Shown here: positions 1 to 6,573 of the stretch, piece by piece
Numbering within the stretch: the first letter of the stretch is position 1
How the letters are laid out: every line of letters begins with the position of its first letter
From: Campylobacteraceae bacterium
GTDB taxonomy: Bacteria; Campylobacterota; Campylobacteria; Campylobacterales; Sulfurovaceae
Length of the DNA stretch: 12,640 bases
Assembly: GCA_027079365.1 (NCBI GenBank)
Contig: JALWVW010000316.1
Location: 1 to 12,640, forward strand
Direction of reading: 5' to 3'
Notes under the pieces: model-generated
Told to the model about the DNA's origin: nothing
What the model saw: the letters and a program-made list of their open reading frames with translations, nothing else
The model's database searches: none
Translations under genes and position numbers: made by a program

Positions 1-199
1 CATGTCTGAAATAGCTAGCGATATAGGCATTGTTGAGCCAACTCTTGTCACTGTCTACCAAAAATTGGGCAGTCATTCTAGAGAATGTACCGCTGGCACC
101 AAATCCTTGGGAGGCAATGGCAAAGGTTAAAAAGAGCATGGTTCCCAGAACGATACCACCTACATAGGGGTTCCAATAACCGTTATTCTTGTTATTCAT
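1..199 (-). CDS. YeeE/YedE family sulfur transport membrane protein, N-terminal part (runs off window)
   Basis: Reading leftwards from an ATG at 199, an open frame continues to the window edge and gives the first 66 residues. They begin with a short polar stretch and GYWNPYVGGIVLG (residues 7-19), then a first hydrophobic segment (about 13-31) ending in GFGASG (32-37). This pattern is typical of the YeeE/YedE (DUF395) family, inner-membrane proteins linked to uptake of thiosulfate or related sulfur species. An AAAGGA ribosome binding site lies about 9 bases before the ATG. The gene follows a secreted rhodanese gene and the sox cluster on the same strand, which fits movement of reduced sulfur across the membrane. 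The family call is a recognition from the N-terminus only; the substrate is inferred. The C-terminal part, with the family cysteines, is outside the window. Confidence 0.8.
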   Translation of the reverse strand, partial: MNNKNNGYWNPYVGGIVLGTMLFLTFAIASQGFGASGTFSRMTAQFLVDSDKSWLNNAYIASYFRH

Positions 200-220
200 A
201 AAAATTGTTTCCTTTTAATA

Positions 221-238
221 AATATCAAACCTGATATT
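221..238 (-). promoter_or_regulatory. Hairpin just upstream of the yeeE ribosome binding site
   Basis: AATATCA (221-227) and TGATATT (232-238) form a perfect 7-bp inverted repeat with a 4-base loop, immediately before the AAAGGA ribosome binding site of the YeeE gene. Part of the hairpin (224-233) is also perfectly complementary to 284-293, so two structures compete. It may be an operator or an RNA leader element; the function is inferred. Confidence 0.45.
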
Positions 239-293
239 GATCATGTGCCTGTCTATTGGGACGAGCGTTATGATTGCGATGGGCAGGTTTGAT
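224..293 (-). repeat. 10-bp inverted repeat with 50-base loop in the yeeE leader
   Basis: ATCAAACCTG (224-233) is the exact reverse complement of CAGGTTTGAT (284-293). In a leftward transcript the upstream arm (284-293) could pair with the downstream arm and break the short 221-238 hairpin. The complementarity is seen directly; any switching role is inferred. The 176-base gap between the rhodanese and YeeE genes holds no convincing ORF. Confidence 0.5.
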
Positions 294-362
294 GAGGTGT
301 ATTGTGAGTGCATGCGATGGCAAGCAGGGGTCAGTTCAGAAGATACCGAACCCTGTATATTA

Positions 363-390
363 GCCCTTAAAAAGCCTAGTTGAATGGCTT
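363..390 (-). terminator. Weak terminator-like hairpin after the rhodanese gene
   Basis: On the minus strand AAGCC and GGCTT (386-390 and 372-376) form a 5-bp stem with a 9-base loop overlapping the rhodanese stop codon, followed by a short T run (TTTTTAA). It is short and AT-flanked, so it would be at best a partial terminator, possibly allowing read-through into yeeE. Confidence 0.3.
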
Positions 391-963
391 CTCATACTGG
401 AAGTAGTCCTTATTGAACTTGTAGTTCCATGGCAGACCATCATTTTTCCAGCCATTGACTGTTCTTTTCTTTTCTGCACTTTTGTCACCTTCGGTACCTG
501 TCGTGATGGTATAAGGTTTTTTGTACCCTGCTTTAAAAGCGGCAGTGGCAGCAAATGCACTTCTGTCTCCTGAACGACAAATAAAGATTACTGGATCTTC
601 TTTTGTCAATCCTTTTGCTTTCATGGCTGCATCAAGCTGAGCAATAAGGTTTTTGTTTTTTGCACTCGCGAAACCTTTGCCTTTCTTGTTGGTTCTGCTG
701 TAATCCACATACTTGAGGGGGATATTTTTATCGATATTGGCTGCATGGCCTACAAAATAGAGTTCTTCAGGTGTTCTGACATCTACGAAGAGTATCTTGC
801 CGGGATTGGCTTGCTTCATGTCATACGCCTCTTTAGGTGTTAGATAAAGTCCAGCAGCTGACTGCTTCTTTTTCTTTGTTGGTACATCTGCCGCATTCAG
901 TGTTGTGGTGAACAATCCCACCAAGCTCAAGATCATCATTGCAGATAGTAATTTTTTTACCAT
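376..963 (-). CDS. Secreted single-domain rhodanese (sulfurtransferase)
   Basis: The product is 195 residues. An N-terminal signal peptide (basic MVKK, hydrophobic core about 5-22, likely cut after the ALA-ALA near 24-25) sends it to the periplasm. A rhodanese fold follows, with VDVRTPEE (60-67) and the active-site loop CRSGDRS (129-135), where Cys129 should carry the persulfide. Rhodaneses move sulfane sulfur from donors such as thiosulfate to thiol acceptors. The C-terminal end is rich in Lys and aromatic residues (GWKNDGLPWNYKFNKDYF). The ATG is supported by an AAAGGAGAC ribosome binding site, and a good promoter lies about 60 bases upstream, so this gene is probably transcribed separately from the sox operon. 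Its place between the sox accessory genes and yeeE suggests a role in periplasmic sulfur handling; the actual donor and acceptor are not shown by the sequence. Confidence 0.88.
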   Translation of the reverse strand: MVKKLLSAMMILSLVGLFTTTLNAADVPTKKKKQSAAGLYLTPKEAYDMKQANPGKILFVDVRTPEELYFVGHAANIDKNIPLKYVDYSRTNKKGKGFASAKNKNLIAQLDAAMKAKGLTKEDPVIFICRSGDRSAFAATAAFKAGYKKPYTITTGTEGDKSAEKKRTVNGWKNDGLPWNYKFNKDYFQYEKPFN

Positions 964-1022
964 TCTGTCTCCTTTTATATAAAATAGTTTTTCTTACTGA
1001 TAGCATCAGAAAAGATAAATCA

Positions 1023-1051
1023 AGTATATCAAAATTAGATAAAGATGTGAA
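1023..1051 (-). promoter_or_regulatory. Sigma70-type promoter of the rhodanese gene
   Basis: On the minus strand TTCACA (plus 1046-1051, 5/6 match to the -35 consensus) is followed after exactly 17 bases by TATACT (plus 1023-1028, 5/6 match to the -10), with a TGA-type extended -10 just before it. Transcription would start near 1016, giving a leader of about 50 bases before the rhodanese ATG at 963. The 145-base gap (964-1108) shows nothing else clear. Confidence 0.65.
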
Positions 1052-1108
1052 GATAATATGGGTATATAAGAAAATTTTATGTATATGCTTCTTTTTGCTA
1101 CTTTTGAC

Positions 1109-1609
1109 TTATGAATCAGGACTTAGCCGAGAGGAGGGTGCCGCACGCTGAAACCATACCGTGATCTCTCTGCGAAGCGTGGCTTTGGCGCGTGCTTCAA
1201 AGTGTGCCTCCATATCGAACTCTGCTGTACCGTATCCCTGTTTATAGGCATCAATAAAGGCTGCATACTGTGATTCTGGCATTGCGGTAATATGGTAGGT
1301 GACGGCTTCCAAACCCTCTTTGGCATGTCTGCTGTACTCCGTAAGGTTGATACCACCATAGCGCTTTTGTGCAGGCAGTGTCAGGCTCATTTCCAGATGG
1401 GTGCGCATCGAAGCCAGTGTATGCTGAAGTTGGGGGGTAGAGAGGTTGTCGTCCAGCAGTTTAATAGGATGCCGTGCTTCATACCCCCAGCCGCCACTTA
1501 CAGACAGATCCATGTCAAAGGCACGCCTGATTACCTCTGCTATAGGATCATTAGAAGATATCTGTATAAATGTGGATTGTGTGTTATTCGGCAAATTCCA
1601 ATTCTCCAT
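1109..1609 (-). CDS. Unrecognised protein, gene overlaps end of the MBL gene
   Basis: The frame gives about 166 residues with no signal peptide, no transmembrane segment, no cysteine cluster and no motif I recognise. It is rich in Gln, Ala, Met and aromatic residues and looks like a soluble mixed alpha/beta protein (for example GGWGYEARHP near residue 40 and an EAHFEARAKATLRREI helix near the end). Its start lies inside the last codons of the MBL-fold gene, so the two are probably translationally coupled. Starts are possible at TTG 1618, ATG 1615, ATG 1609 or TTG 1594; only the last has a GGAG at fair spacing. I use ATG 1609 as a compromise. As last gene of the accessory block it is probably co-transcribed with it. 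A function in sulfur metabolism is inferred from context only. Confidence 0.6.
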   Translation of the reverse strand: MENWNLPNNTQSTFIQISSNDPIAEVIRRAFDMDLSVSGGWGYEARHPIKLLDDNLSTPQLQHTLASMRTHLEMSLTLPAQKRYGGINLTEYSRHAKEGLEAVTYHITAMPESQYAAFIDAYKQGYGTAEFDMEAHFEARAKATLRREITVWFQRAAPSSRLSPDS

Positions 1610-2495
1610 AAGCATCAAAGATATTTCTTTTATTTACGACATTGTACATCGCTTTGTCTTTGAATTCGGGTAAGGTTACCTTCTTGGTAATCTCTTCTGC
1701 GGGGACATCCTCTTCGATTGCTTTGCTGACGCGTTCTTTGAGGAGTTTGAAGTAGAGGGAGGATTCCTCCATGGCGTGAGAATCGGTGATAGTACCGTGT
1801 CCGGGGACGAGCGATTTCCATCCTCTCTTGTTGATCATGGCATGGGCTTTTAGTTGCCCCAGTACTGAGCCATCTCTGTTGGAGGTAAGACGACCATTCA
1901 TCACAAGATCTCCTGAAAAGATGATTTTCTCATCACTGAAAACGACAAATATATCTTCGGCTGTATGTGCTTTGGTGCCGACAGGTATCAAGGTCAGGGT
2001 GGTGCCGCCTATGGTGAGGTTGGTCTCTTTGTTGACAGTCTCATCCAGAGGTATGATTTTTGTCTGGGAAAATATCTCCGGTGTGGTCATTTTCTGTATG
2101 CGCACTGTCATCCCTGGCTTGAAAGTGTCATTTTGAAGTTTGGTGCCGATCAGTCTCGCACCAAAGTGCTCCTTGTAATAACTGTTCCCCAGCCAGTGGT
2201 CATCGTGATAGTGCGTATTGATCACTGCGCTGACAGGTAGTTTGGCTATCTTGGACATAGCCTTATAGGCTTGTGCTGCAAATTGGTAGGTAGGGCCACT
2301 GTCAATGACGATGTAGCTCTTTTGGGTTTTGAGGTAGCAGCTGTTGGACATGAAGCCACCGTTACTTTTGGAGGGTGCCTCCAATTTGCCAAAAAAGCAC
2401 CAGACATGTTTGGTGATCTGTTTGGGTGTGGTGTGATAGTCAAAAGACCATAACGATGTCATCAAGAGAGTACATAGCGTGGCTATTCTGAGCAT
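1584..2495 (-). CDS. Secreted metallo-beta-lactamase-fold hydrolase, SoxH-like
   Basis: From ATG 2495 the product is 303 residues. This start is chosen over an upstream one at 2531 because it has an ideal AAAGGAG ribosome binding site and begins directly with a signal peptide (MLRIATLCTLLMTSLWS). The metallo-beta-lactamase metal ligands are complete: HYHDDH at 95-100 (H95, H97, D99, H100), H177 in GTKAHTAED, D196 in FSGDLV, and H233 in VPGHG. This predicts a two-zinc or two-iron periplasmic hydrolase. Proteins of this type in sox clusters are called SoxH; their substrate is not settled, and SoxH has been reported dispensable in Paracoccus. Sixteen bases separate it from the DsrE-like gene upstream. 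Its ribosome binding region shares AATAACAAAGGAGA exactly with that of soxA. The SoxH assignment is by context and architecture, so I leave the symbol empty. Confidence 0.85.
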   Translation of the reverse strand: MLRIATLCTLLMTSLWSFDYHTTPKQITKHVWCFFGKLEAPSKSNGGFMSNSCYLKTQKSYIVIDSGPTYQFAAQAYKAMSKIAKLPVSAVINTHYHDDHWLGNSYYKEHFGARLIGTKLQNDTFKPGMTVRIQKMTTPEIFSQTKIIPLDETVNKETNLTIGGTTLTLIPVGTKAHTAEDIFVVFSDEKIIFSGDLVMNGRLTSNRDGSVLGQLKAHAMINKRGWKSLVPGHGTITDSHAMEESSLYFKLLKERVSKAIEEDVPAEEITKKVTLPEFKDKAMYNVVNKRNIFDAYGELEFAE

Positions 2496-2511
2496 TCTCT
2501 CTCCTTTGTTA

Positions 2512-2949
2512 TTAATATGGTGTGGCATCAACCCAGCCTCCTACCTGTCTCTCTATGACCTGCGCGATACCGGCCTGCACATAGGTGATATCATTTATAA
2601 AATCTTTCTCTGTCCACTTCATGGTCGCCATGGTGTTGCGACAGCCTATGAAGTCTACTTCATATTCCATGAGAGAGCGGATGCGGCTGAGTGTATGGGT
2701 GTCATAGTCTTTTTTGAGTGCTCTCATGCCTGGCCCATAGGCAATCACCTCTACTTTGAGTGTGTCACTGGGATAGTCTTTGAGTAGGTTGTAGATCGTT
2801 CCGAGCATATGGTTGACTTCATGGACATCTGACATATTGAGTTTCATAAATATCTGCCTAGGATGGTCAAATGAGGGTTTGGGATCACTATACTGCATAC
2901 CGGCCATGAGGCAGAGTGATGTAGAGATAAGTAGGATTATTTTTTTCAT
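2512..2949 (-). CDS. Secreted DsrE-like protein
   Basis: The product is 145 residues, starting with a signal peptide (MKKIILLISTSLCLMAG). The rest has the DsrE/DsrF/YchN-like alpha/beta layout: a first strand with VNHMLGTIYNLL (45-56), the VEVIAYGPGMRAL strand-loop (66-78), and VDFIGCRNTM (98-107), where Cys103 sits at the position of the conserved family cysteine. Members of this family bind and relay persulfide sulfur, but well-studied ones are cytoplasmic; a signal peptide here points to the periplasm. ATG 2949 has a good AGGAG ribosome binding site. It lies 17 bases after the MOSC gene and 16 before the MBL gene, clearly within an operon. A role as periplasmic sulfur carrier is inferred. 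Confidence 0.83.
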   Translation of the reverse strand: MKKIILLISTSLCLMAGMQYSDPKPSFDHPRQIFMKLNMSDVHEVNHMLGTIYNLLKDYPSDTLKVEVIAYGPGMRALKKDYDTHTLSRIRSLMEYEVDFIGCRNTMATMKWTEKDFINDITYVQAGIAQVIERQVGGWVDATPY

Positions 2950-2966
2950 ATTTCTCTCCTATGTGC

Positions 2967-3410
2967 TTATGGTAGGGTGACAGTCTGACCGGGGATGATA
3001 GTACCGCCTTTGAGTATCTTGCAATATCTTCCTCTGTGATGAAGGAGAAGTTTGGGAAGCGCAGCGTCAAACTGTGTCAGGTGCTTGCACATTGTACAGT
3101 CTTCTGTGATCTCCAGGAGTACATCTCCGATCCGAAACTGTGTACCGTAGATGAAATCATGAGGATCAAAATCCAGCAGAATATTCTCGCCCAGACTTCC
3201 CGCTTCAAGCCTGATGCTCTCTTCTTCTGCCATATCATAGGCTTTTTGTCCTACGATCATGACTGTACGCTCCAGATCTTTACCGGCAAATTTATCATCT
3301 TTGATACCATGACCTACGATGCATTCCAGTTTTTCTGTGGTGGGGCGTGGGACACTCTGATTGCTTTCCGTGGCACTGTAAATATCTTTGACAGATCCTG
3401 CGATAACCAT
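2967..3410 (-). CDS. MOSC domain protein
   Basis: The product is 147 residues with no signal peptide, so it should be cytoplasmic. It covers one MOSC domain: GHGIKDDKFAG (33-43), a GSLGENILL core (71-79) and DCTMCKHL (104-111). Cys108 fits the strictly conserved MOSC cysteine thought to carry persulfide sulfur; Cys105 makes a CxxC pair that is not required in the family. MOSC domains occur in molybdenum cofactor sulfurases and in stand-alone proteins such as YiiM. The start at ATG 3410 is set by a TAGGAG ribosome binding site that overlaps the stop codon of the upstream cytochrome-thioredoxin gene (10-base gap). Since SoxC is a Mo enzyme of the sulfite oxidase type (no cofactor sulfuration expected), a sulfur-relay role seems more likely than a Moco role; this is inference. 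Confidence 0.85.
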   Translation of the reverse strand: MVIAGSVKDIYSATESNQSVPRPTTEKLECIVGHGIKDDKFAGKDLERTVMIVGQKAYDMAEEESIRLEAGSLGENILLDFDPHDFIYGTQFRIGDVLLEITEDCTMCKHLTQFDAALPKLLLHHRGRYCKILKGGTIIPGQTVTLP

Positions 3411-3420
3411 ACGATTTCTC

Positions 3421-4236
3421 CTATTTCTTCTTGCGATTCTCTTCTAGTATAAGCTTCCAGTCGCTGCTATTCCAGCTTCCCGGATAATGATTGATCAGCT
3501 TCCCTTCTTTGGAAAGAAAGAAGAATGTGGGTGTAATTCCCTGAAATGTTTTTTGGAGACCAAAAGGAAGCTTCATTTTGTCAATATCGATCTCAATCAA
3601 TATGAAATCTTTGTTGATAGCTTTTTGTATCTGGGCGGTATCGAGTACCTCTCTCCGCATCTTCTTGCAGAAATGACAGGTGCTGGAGGAGGCTTCGATA
3701 ATGATACGCTTGTTCTCTTTGATAGCATCTTTGAGAAGATCTTTTTCCTTATAGCCTTCAGAAAGGATGCGCTTTTTCTTGGGGTGTGCTTTTTGCCATG
3801 TTTTTTTGTACCCCATAAAGTAGTGGGAAAGGGCTGTGATCTCTTCTGGGGAAACCTTGCCTTTCATGCTTCTTTTTTCTTCATAATACTTTGCAATATT
3901 TTCATCACAGATACTGTTTTCATGATTGGGTGCAAAGAGTGCATCCTTGAGATACTCTTCGATCTCCATCTGCTGCATCTCTGGATCACTGGGGTCACCA
4001 ATGTGTTTGGAGCTGTCCATGATAGCATAGGCAATCATATTGACAGAAGGTGCCTTGAGCTGGAGAAGGGTGTTCTTCTTTTCAAAAAAGTTTTTTTTCA
4101 GTGTGTCCGCAGGAATATGTCCGGCATGGCAGCTACTACATTTATCTTTGAATATTTTCTCACCTTCTTTGAACCCAGCATGCAGATGGGTTGCAATAGC
4201 GATAAGAAGTAGGAGTAAACCCAGTCTGTCTCTCAT
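3421..4236 (-). CDS. Secreted cytochrome c-thioredoxin fusion, SoxW-like
   Basis: From ATG 4236 (AAGGAC ribosome binding site 7 bases before) the product is 271 residues. A signal peptide (1-20, ending LHA) is followed by a small c-type cytochrome domain with one heme site CSSCH (33-37). A charged helical stretch comes next (about 85-155, with SPEEITALSHYFMGYK at its end, like the last helix of a cytochrome c). A C-terminal thioredoxin-fold domain (about 160-271) has the redox pair C187-H-F-C190 and the family cis-proline region GITPTFFFL. Thioredoxins near sox genes (SoxW, with CcdA/SoxV) keep SoxY or its partners reduced. Here a heme is built onto the same chain. The upstream extension to 4299 is rejected because it precedes the signal peptide. 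It heads the accessory block, 107 bases after soxB across a strong hairpin. Confidence 0.85.
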   Translation of the reverse strand: MRDRLGLLLLLIAIATHLHAGFKEGEKIFKDKCSSCHAGHIPADTLKKNFFEKKNTLLQLKAPSVNMIAYAIMDSSKHIGDPSDPEMQQMEIEEYLKDALFAPNHENSICDENIAKYYEEKRSMKGKVSPEEITALSHYFMGYKKTWQKAHPKKKRILSEGYKEKDLLKDAIKENKRIIIEASSSTCHFCKKMRREVLDTAQIQKAINKDFILIEIDIDKMKLPFGLQKTFQGITPTFFFLSKEGKLINHYPGSWNSSDWKLILEENRKKK

Positions 4237-4292
4237 AATATGTCCTTGTAAAACTTGCGAATACAAAAAATATTTTGCATTCAAAAATCTTA

Positions 4293-4322
4293 CTGCCAAG
4301 CACAGGAGGTTGTGCTTGGCAG
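4293..4322 (-). terminator. Perfect 12-bp hairpin between soxB and the accessory genes
   Basis: CTGCCAAGCACA (4293-4304) and TGTGCTTGGCAG (4311-4322) pair perfectly around a 6-base loop, 21 bases after the soxB stop. On the transcribed strand the stem is followed by TAAGATTTTTG, a delayed and short T run, so it is probably a partial terminator or a 3'-end stabilising structure rather than a full stop. It would lower expression of the accessory genes relative to soxB. The transcript loop reads ACCUCC, the same as the 16S anti-Shine-Dalgarno core. Confidence 0.7.
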
Positions 4323-4343
4323 AGTAAAAATAGAGTGGGCGTT

Positions 4344-6110
4344 TTAGGCAATAATGCCAGGGTTCCCTTTGACACCTAAGATATCAGGTGCATCTACTTT
4401 GTAATCTTTGCCGATATGCTTAAGGTTCTTGAGGTAGGTTTCTACCGTCTCCCATACAGGTTCCCCTGGGGAGACCGAGCCTACTGTTGACCAGCCAGCC
4501 ACCTTATATTTCTTGCTGGCTTCAAGCTTCTTGCCGTTTGCCAGTGTGATATTGGTGATACGGCTTCCCATTTTTGCTTTAGGATCGATGGTGTAAGAGA
4601 GTCCTCCTGTGCGTACCATATCTCCACCCTGCTGGTAGAAGGGATCTGGATTGAAGAGGTTGTCTGCGACGTCTTCCAGCACTGCCTTGACCGTCTTACC
4701 GTCCATATCTTTGGCGTAGGTTTCGGGATAGGTCATTGCTGTTTGCGTTGCCAGGTCATCAAAAGTGATATTTTGTCCAGGCATGAGTGTCGTGCCCCAT
4801 CTAAATCCAGGCGAGAGTGAGATATCTGCACCCTTGACATCCCTGAGTGCATCACAGATGACTTGATCCCAGCTACCGTTGAAGTTTCCTCTTCTGAAGA
4901 GAGTCATTTCGGTCGTAGCAATGACTCTGTTGAGCTCTTTTTCAAAAGGTTTTCTGATGTCTGCCACATATTTCTTCATAGCCTTGTCTTCGGGGATAAG
5001 ATCCGAGAAGATAGGAAGCAGGGTGAATTTGAAGTCTACGATCTTCCCCTTCTGGATATCCAGATCAAGTACATTGAGAAACTTGCCATTGGATCCTGCG
5101 TTACAGATATAGGTGACACCTTTCTTGTTTTTCGCAGGATAGGCCTCAGGCACACCGTCATGGGTATGTCCGCCCATGATAAAGTCAATACCAGTGACGA
5201 CTTCACCCATCTTCTTGTCTACATCGTATCCGTTATGAGAGAGCACGATGACGGCGTCTGGCTTCTCTTTTTTGCGAATCTCATCAACCAGTTCCTGCAT
5301 AGGATCTGCATCAATACCAAAGGTCCAGTCAGGGATATTTCTCTGTGGGTTGGCGATAGTAGTGTAGGGGAATGCCTGCCCGATGATGGCTACTCTGGCA
5401 CCGCCCATTTTCTTGATAGTGTAGGGCTTGAATGCCAAACCGCTGTCTTCATCATAAGAGGGTGCACCGTCAAACAGGGCGTCCTCTTTGACATGAATAT
5501 TCTGTGCGAGGAACTCTGCATCAAGTTCTTTAACATTGTCCAGAACCTCTTGTGCTTTGTAGGTAAATTCCCAATGCCCTACAGCCACATCTACACCAAG
5601 TAGGTTCATGGCACCGACCATATCTTTACCGCGTGTTTGCAGTGAAGTCCAGCTGCCTTGCCAGGTGTCACCACCATCTAGGAGTAAGGTCTTCTCTTTG
5701 CCGAAGCTATTTTTGAGGAAGTCTACAACTGTTTTGATCTGTGCAAAACCACCGACTCTGCCCATAGTCTCTGCATGTTTTTCAAAATTGAGGCAGGTGT
5801 AAGCATACTCTAGCCGTTTGTTACCCTTGATCCCGAAGTAATCCATGAACTTCTCACCGACAATGTGTGGCGGCTTTCCATAGTTGTCAAAGAAGCCAAG
5901 GTTGACGCTTGGCTCCCTGAAATAGACAGGCAGCAGCTGTGCGTGGCAGTCTGTCATATGCATTAGTCTAACATTACCAAAACTCTTGAGTTTATAATAA
6001 TCCTCGAGCTTCCCGGTATCTGTCATTCTTGTGTGTGAGTTGGCAAAGACAGGTGCTGCTCCCAGCATCGCCATCATATAGACAAACTCTCTTCTACTCA
6101 TTTTACTCAT
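4344..6110 (-). CDS. soxB: SoxB, sulfate thiohydrolase
   Basis: SoxB releases sulfate by hydrolysing the terminal sulfone from the SoxY-cysteine S-thiosulfonate. The product is 588 residues, normal for the family. It begins with a twin-arginine signal (SRREFVYMMAML, 5-16; cut likely near ALA23), so it is exported folded with its metals. The metallophosphatase-like N-terminal domain carries the di-manganese site motifs: HMTDCHAQL (51-59, with D54 and H56), LDGGDTWQGS (144-153), VGHWEFTY (177-184, the SoxB-specific form of the family GNHEF motif), LSHNGYD (290-296) and GGHTHDG (313-319). The 5'-nucleotidase-type C-terminal domain follows (about 370-588). ATG 6110 has an AAAGG ribosome binding site 8 bases before it, and the gene begins 17 bases after the unknown protein gene. 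It is the last gene of the core sox operon before a strong hairpin. Confidence 0.98.
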   Translation of the reverse strand: MSKMSRREFVYMMAMLGAAPVFANSHTRMTDTGKLEDYYKLKSFGNVRLMHMTDCHAQLLPVYFREPSVNLGFFDNYGKPPHIVGEKFMDYFGIKGNKRLEYAYTCLNFEKHAETMGRVGGFAQIKTVVDFLKNSFGKEKTLLLDGGDTWQGSWTSLQTRGKDMVGAMNLLGVDVAVGHWEFTYKAQEVLDNVKELDAEFLAQNIHVKEDALFDGAPSYDEDSGLAFKPYTIKKMGGARVAIIGQAFPYTTIANPQRNIPDWTFGIDADPMQELVDEIRKKEKPDAVIVLSHNGYDVDKKMGEVVTGIDFIMGGHTHDGVPEAYPAKNKKGVTYICNAGSNGKFLNVLDLDIQKGKIVDFKFTLLPIFSDLIPEDKAMKKYVADIRKPFEKELNRVIATTEMTLFRRGNFNGSWDQVICDALRDVKGADISLSPGFRWGTTLMPGQNITFDDLATQTAMTYPETYAKDMDGKTVKAVLEDVADNLFNPDPFYQQGGDMVRTGGLSYTIDPKAKMGSRITNITLANGKKLEASKKYKVAGWSTVGSVSPGEPVWETVETYLKNLKHIGKDYKVDAPDILGVKGNPGIIA

Positions 6111-6127
6111 TCGTTATACCTTTCTTT

Positions 6128-6562
6128 CTAGTACTTAAAGCCGTCACCAGGTACTGCAAGTTTCCAGGTACTCTCTGCCTCAACTTGTTGTTGAAGTGCT
6201 CTGATCGCAAATGAACAACTTCTCCATGCAGCATAGTCTGTCGCCATTTTGTGCGTTTTGACTTTACCTTTTTTCTTGTACTTCAGTACGACTTCTTTCT
6301 GTTTGGCTTTGGCTGCCTCTGTAGTTGTTTTGATATAGTTGCTATTGGTGACACCAAGTCGCTTGAACTCTACACCAAGCTTCACTGCTTCTGCATTATA
6401 CTTGGCAGCAGTAGCAAGTACGGCCTCTATACCATTGGCTTTGACATCACATGCCTGCTTGACATCGAGTTTGGCAGCATCACTGAGTAGGTCAGCATGC
6501 ACAGTAGTGAAACCCAATGTGCTTAGTCCGGCAATACATAGAATCTTATTGAATGTTTTCAT
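6128..6562 (-). CDS. Unrecognised small secreted protein between soxA and soxB
   Basis: From ATG 6562 the product is 144 residues. This start is preferred over an in-frame GTG nine bases upstream, because AAAGGTGG then sits 5 bases before the ATG and the signal peptide (1-23, ending VHA) begins at once. The mature protein is basic, Ala- and Lys-rich and probably mostly helical, with no heme motif. It has just two cysteines, C38 and C116 (in WRSCSFAIRALQQQ), which could form a disulfide. It starts 11 bases after soxA and ends 17 bases before soxB, so it is certainly in the operon. Small secreted SoxAX-binding proteins (SoxK/SAXB) are known near soxA in other bacteria and this could be an analogue, but I see no diagnostic similarity. 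Function unknown. Confidence 0.85.
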   Translation of the reverse strand: MKTFNKILCIAGLSTLGFTTVHADLLSDAAKLDVKQACDVKANGIEAVLATAAKYNAEAVKLGVEFKRLGVTNSNYIKTTTEAAKAKQKEVVLKYKKKGKVKTHKMATDYAAWRSCSFAIRALQQQVEAESTWKLAVPGDGFKY

Positions 6563-6573
6563 TTTATCCACCT

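Noticed and set aside
939..1151. Plus-strand 70-codon ORF with hydrophobic residues
   Set aside because: It spans the rhodanese promoter region and has no ribosome binding site; its hydrophobic look comes from AT-rich sequence.
3487..4212. Plus-strand ORF of 241 codons, Phe- and Cys-rich
   Set aside because: Antisense shadow of the lysine-rich cytochrome-thioredoxin gene (AAA codons read as TTT).
4863..5603. Plus-strand ORF of 246 codons
   Set aside because: It lies wholly antisense inside soxB, has no ribosome binding site or family features, and its composition mirrors the soxB codons.
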